From positions 10,331,187-10,395,186 of the forward strand of contig JAZBQD010000027.1 in the NCBI GenBank assembly GCA_036583965.1: a stretch of 64,000 nt of DNA. Direction: 5' to 3'. The stretch is from Prunella strophiata (taxonomy: Eukaryota; Chordata; Aves; Passeriformes; Prunellidae). The notes under the pieces are model-generated. The model had not been told where the DNA came from, searched no databases, and saw nothing but the letters and a program-made list of their open reading frames with translations. The position numbers and the translations under genes were made by a program. Below are positions 61,241 through 64,000 of this stretch, piece after piece; positions within the stretch are counted from its first letter, which is position 1, and the number at the start of each line of letters is the position of its first letter.

Positions 61241-64000
61241 CTTAAATATTTTTTTCTTTGCTTGAGTAAACACACATTATCCTTTTTTTCCACCTCCCTT
61301 TCCTTTTTTGTCTCCCTCTTTTATACTTATTTTTTTATTTATTTTCTTCTTAAATCAAACCTGCCTTTCACAGGGCTGATGGAGTAGATTGTTATTTCTT
61401 TATTTGTCCTATTAAATGGAATTCCTGATCATTTAATCCTGCTTTTGTAAGTGATTTAAAAATACTTGAAAAGCTGTGAATGTGGCAACACTTCTGACTA
61501 AACTGCTTAAAAGGAACACTTTACACCTGGGCTTAGCTCCTGCCTCCTGACAGCCAGGGAGGGTAGCAGGCTCCAGCGCTGCCGGAGCCATCCCAGGCTC
61601 CGTGCCTCCATCCTGCCAGGCAAGCTTTCCTCTGTGCCTTCCCTGAGACAGAGGAGTTCTGCTGTTGTCAGCTGGGGCTTGACAAGCTTATTCATTACCT
61701 GACTATTCTTTAATTGCATTCTGCCCTGTTCAGGAGCCTCCAACTAAATGATTTGGTGGTGGGGTCAGCTCCTCAGTGCTGTTACATTTGCCTCATGCTG
61801 GCAAATTTGCATGGCAAGAAATCCCAGCAAGAAATGTCCACCTCCCATTCCTGGACTGGCATGCAATTAAAATGGGAACACTCTGGAACCTCCAGTGTCC
61901 TGGGTGCTATTCAGGGATGTCCTGCAAGACAGTCCCAGCTCCAAAACCTTAGAGTGACTAAAAACATTTCAAACTATGTTTAAAAGCCCACTTAGTCATA
62001 GACATGACCTCTTTTTTCTTCTCACCATACGAGGTAATATAAAACCTTGATACCTCATTGTGGCAGCAGTGGAATAAGGGCAGTTAGATGGGAAATACTT
62101 ATTTTGGGCAGATGCAGTGCACAGTTGACATGACAGGAGGAGGAAGATGATTTTGCTGTTCCAAAGACATTTTCTCCATTGCAGAAATGTCAGGGGGTTC
62201 ACCTTTGATCAGTAGGCAGCTGTGCCCAGCCTGGTTCTGGGGGAGCACAGCTGGTACCTGCTGCTTGCGTAAGCTAAGGGCAGCTGGGACTTCTCACTCC
62301 TTCTTTCTCTGTATTTAAAACCATGTATATTTCATGTGTCTTTTTGAAATTCTTAATGGAGATTTTCAGCAAAACCCACCACTTTTCTTATTCCTTAGTA
62401 CCTACCCTTCAGCATCTTCTCAGACTGCTTAAGCCCCTTTGCTTCTGGGAGGATTTTTTCCGACAGGAAATATTTTCTACCTGCCTGAAAGTGTCTGTAT
62501 TAATATTAAAATTACAATTAGCAGATGAAACATAGTATTTAAAACCTCTTGGTAGGACATGTAAAATAAAATGACAGAGCTTCCCAGCTGGTCAGGGCAG
62601 GACACTCTGTGCCAGTCCTGGCAGTTCTTGCTGCTGTGGTTTGTGAACATGCTCATGCCATTGCAAAGCACAAAGGTCCTCTTCCCTCCTGCCCTTCTGC
62701 TAAAGCACCCAAGGTGATGCAATGCCAACAGCTGTAGGGGAGGGCAGAGGGGCCAGGAGCTGGCCAGCAGGCACAGCCTGGACACATGTGGAAAGAACAA
62801 GGCTGGCTCTGCAGACATCAGCGCTTTGCCCTAGCAGAGCTTCAGCAGCTCTGTGAGGACCAGCTCTGTTCCTCCCTCTGTGTGTGGGGAGGATTTGTGA
62901 GGCTCCCTTATTCTGACTTCTGAACAGGTGCCTGTTTATATGCTGTGGGGTGTTTAATTTTGCCTTAATTTGACTGCTGAACACCAGTTTTTGTGAAGTG
63001 TGCTGGGCACTTCCCATAAATAAATGATGGAGCATTATTCAGTCCACTTAGATCAATACATCAGCTTGACAGGTTCCAGTTCTGGGAATTTTCTGACCCT
63101 CTGGAACATCTTCTTTGCAGCTGTGCTGCTTATAATCCATGGTGTGCAGCCTAAACAAACTCCAGAGAGCAGCACATCAGGACCCAACTGTGTTGGTGCT
63201 GTTGCCTTGACAGCCCCAGCATTGCTGGGGATGGGCACTGATGTGCACTGGGATTGCAGCAAAGGCAGGTGAGCCAAACTCAGTGCCAAACTGCACGAGC
63301 AACCACCACCATGGGGTTGCCCAGCCTCACTGGCACGCCCTCTGTCCCAGCACAGGGACCCATCTTTGTACCCCAGTGCTGTCAGAAATAGGAGACAGGG
63401 CTCTTGTTTTTGTGTCTTTGCAATCTGAGGCAGATGTGTCATAGCTACTGGGAAGGTTTGTGATCTGGTACAACAGGAGGTTGGTTTCAGACCTTTTTTT
63501 GCTCTGTTATAGAACCAGCCTCAGATGCTGTGATTCTCTGTGTGCATCATCTCCATGCCCCATGTTTTATCCCCACTTCTGGTTTTTGGATTTTCTGCAG
63601 GATATGTGGGCTGCAGGTTACCTAATGACCTACCTCCCCACACCAGCACTTGTTTAACAAGGTGTGGATTATCCGTGGTGCTTGCTCTATGCATGGAAAC
63701 ACAGTATGTTCCTAATCTCCTGCTGCTATTAGCTCACATTTATCACAGGAATATCTGCTTACCTTTGATTCCAGATCCCTCCATCAGGGACCCAGGGCGG
63801 TATTTGTCTGTGAACTGCTGTGTATGCCTATGGGATTGCATAAGTAAATAAATATAATTAATAATCATCTGACTTCGGAGCAGCATTGGCAGGGAGGTAA
63901 ATGTAGCCTTCATAGGATTACAAACAAAATCAGGAAAAAAGGGAAACCTTTCTAGGAGGTGGTATGAATGAAAATAATTGTATTCAGGATGCTTGAAAAT

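Larger units (their letters stand above)
25955..64000 (+). other. ERI3: ERI3 intron after exon C (at least 38 kb, continues past window)
   Basis: From the GTACTT donor to the window end I find no further ERI3 coding exon, so this is treated as a single long intron. Supported contents are an old CR1 relic, a younger CR1, MIR-like relics, homopolymer tracts and many enhancer-like blocks, listed separately. The stretches 27220-31900, 33620-34830, 35650-37050, 37470-39180, 41100-41580, 41720-44430, 44480-46500, 46930-49960, 50120-51760, 51940-54970, 55020-56620, 58000-60760 and 61500-64000 show only ordinary intronic sequence with chance ORFs and no recognised gene. Other independent transcripts inside it cannot be excluded. 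Confidence 0.75.

Noticed and set aside
25955..64000. Missing ERI3 exons encoding AYSFAMGCW and HSGIDD
   Set aside because: Searched by eye in all frames without a hit; they are assumed to lie downstream, not lost.
1..64000. CRISPR arrays, tRNA/rRNA genes, endogenous retrovirus LTRs, bacterial operons
   Set aside because: No regularly spaced repeats, cloverleaf-like blocks, LTR pairs, primer-binding sites or closely packed ORFs were recognised.

Overview
The window is vertebrate nuclear DNA, almost certainly from a bird. It contains CR1 LINE copies with the typical 3' tail (short ATTCTRTG-type repeats after a TTGGACT...GGTCCCTTCCAA segment), a second CR1 subtype ending in a TGATCTCAGAGGTC-type tail, intron/exon structure with GT-AG splice sites, and no dense ORFs. 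Nothing bacterial, plasmid-like or viral is visible.

The only gene I can support is ERI3 (ERI1 exoribonuclease family member 3, also called prion protein interacting protein), on the + strand. Three consecutive internal coding exons are present: 3854-3913, 6131-6222 and 25882-25954. Their phases join cleanly and encode 75 contiguous residues of the DEDDh 3'-5' exonuclease domain, including the Exo II aspartate (WD pair). The upstream exons carrying the first catalytic motif (expected before position 1) and the downstream exons carrying the HxGxDD motif (expected after 64000) are outside the window. I read this from memory of the family; no alignment was run.

Layout: 1-3853 is intron, with a CR1 copy at 1640-2101. 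Then come exon A, a 2.2 kb intron (3914-6130), exon B, and a 19.7 kb intron (6223-25881) holding a reverse CR1 fragment, a duplicated ~130 bp element, and several CpG-retaining, AT-rich blocks that look like conserved regulatory elements. Exon C follows, then at least 38 kb of intron (25955-64000). That last intron contains a very old CR1 relic with recognisable reverse-transcriptase remnants (31905-33037), a younger CR1 at 35225-35648, MIR-like SINE relics, homopolymer tracts and many candidate non-coding regulatory elements.

I found no novel gene system. The observations most worth checking are: a perfect estrogen-response-element palindrome inside the CR1 at 1959-1981; a pair of diverged direct repeats sharing a perfect 30-bp core (23294 and 24842); a GATA-motif cluster laid out as an inverted repeat (57376-57434); a candidate poison exon (14604-14665); and the high density of enhancer-like blocks in the last intron.
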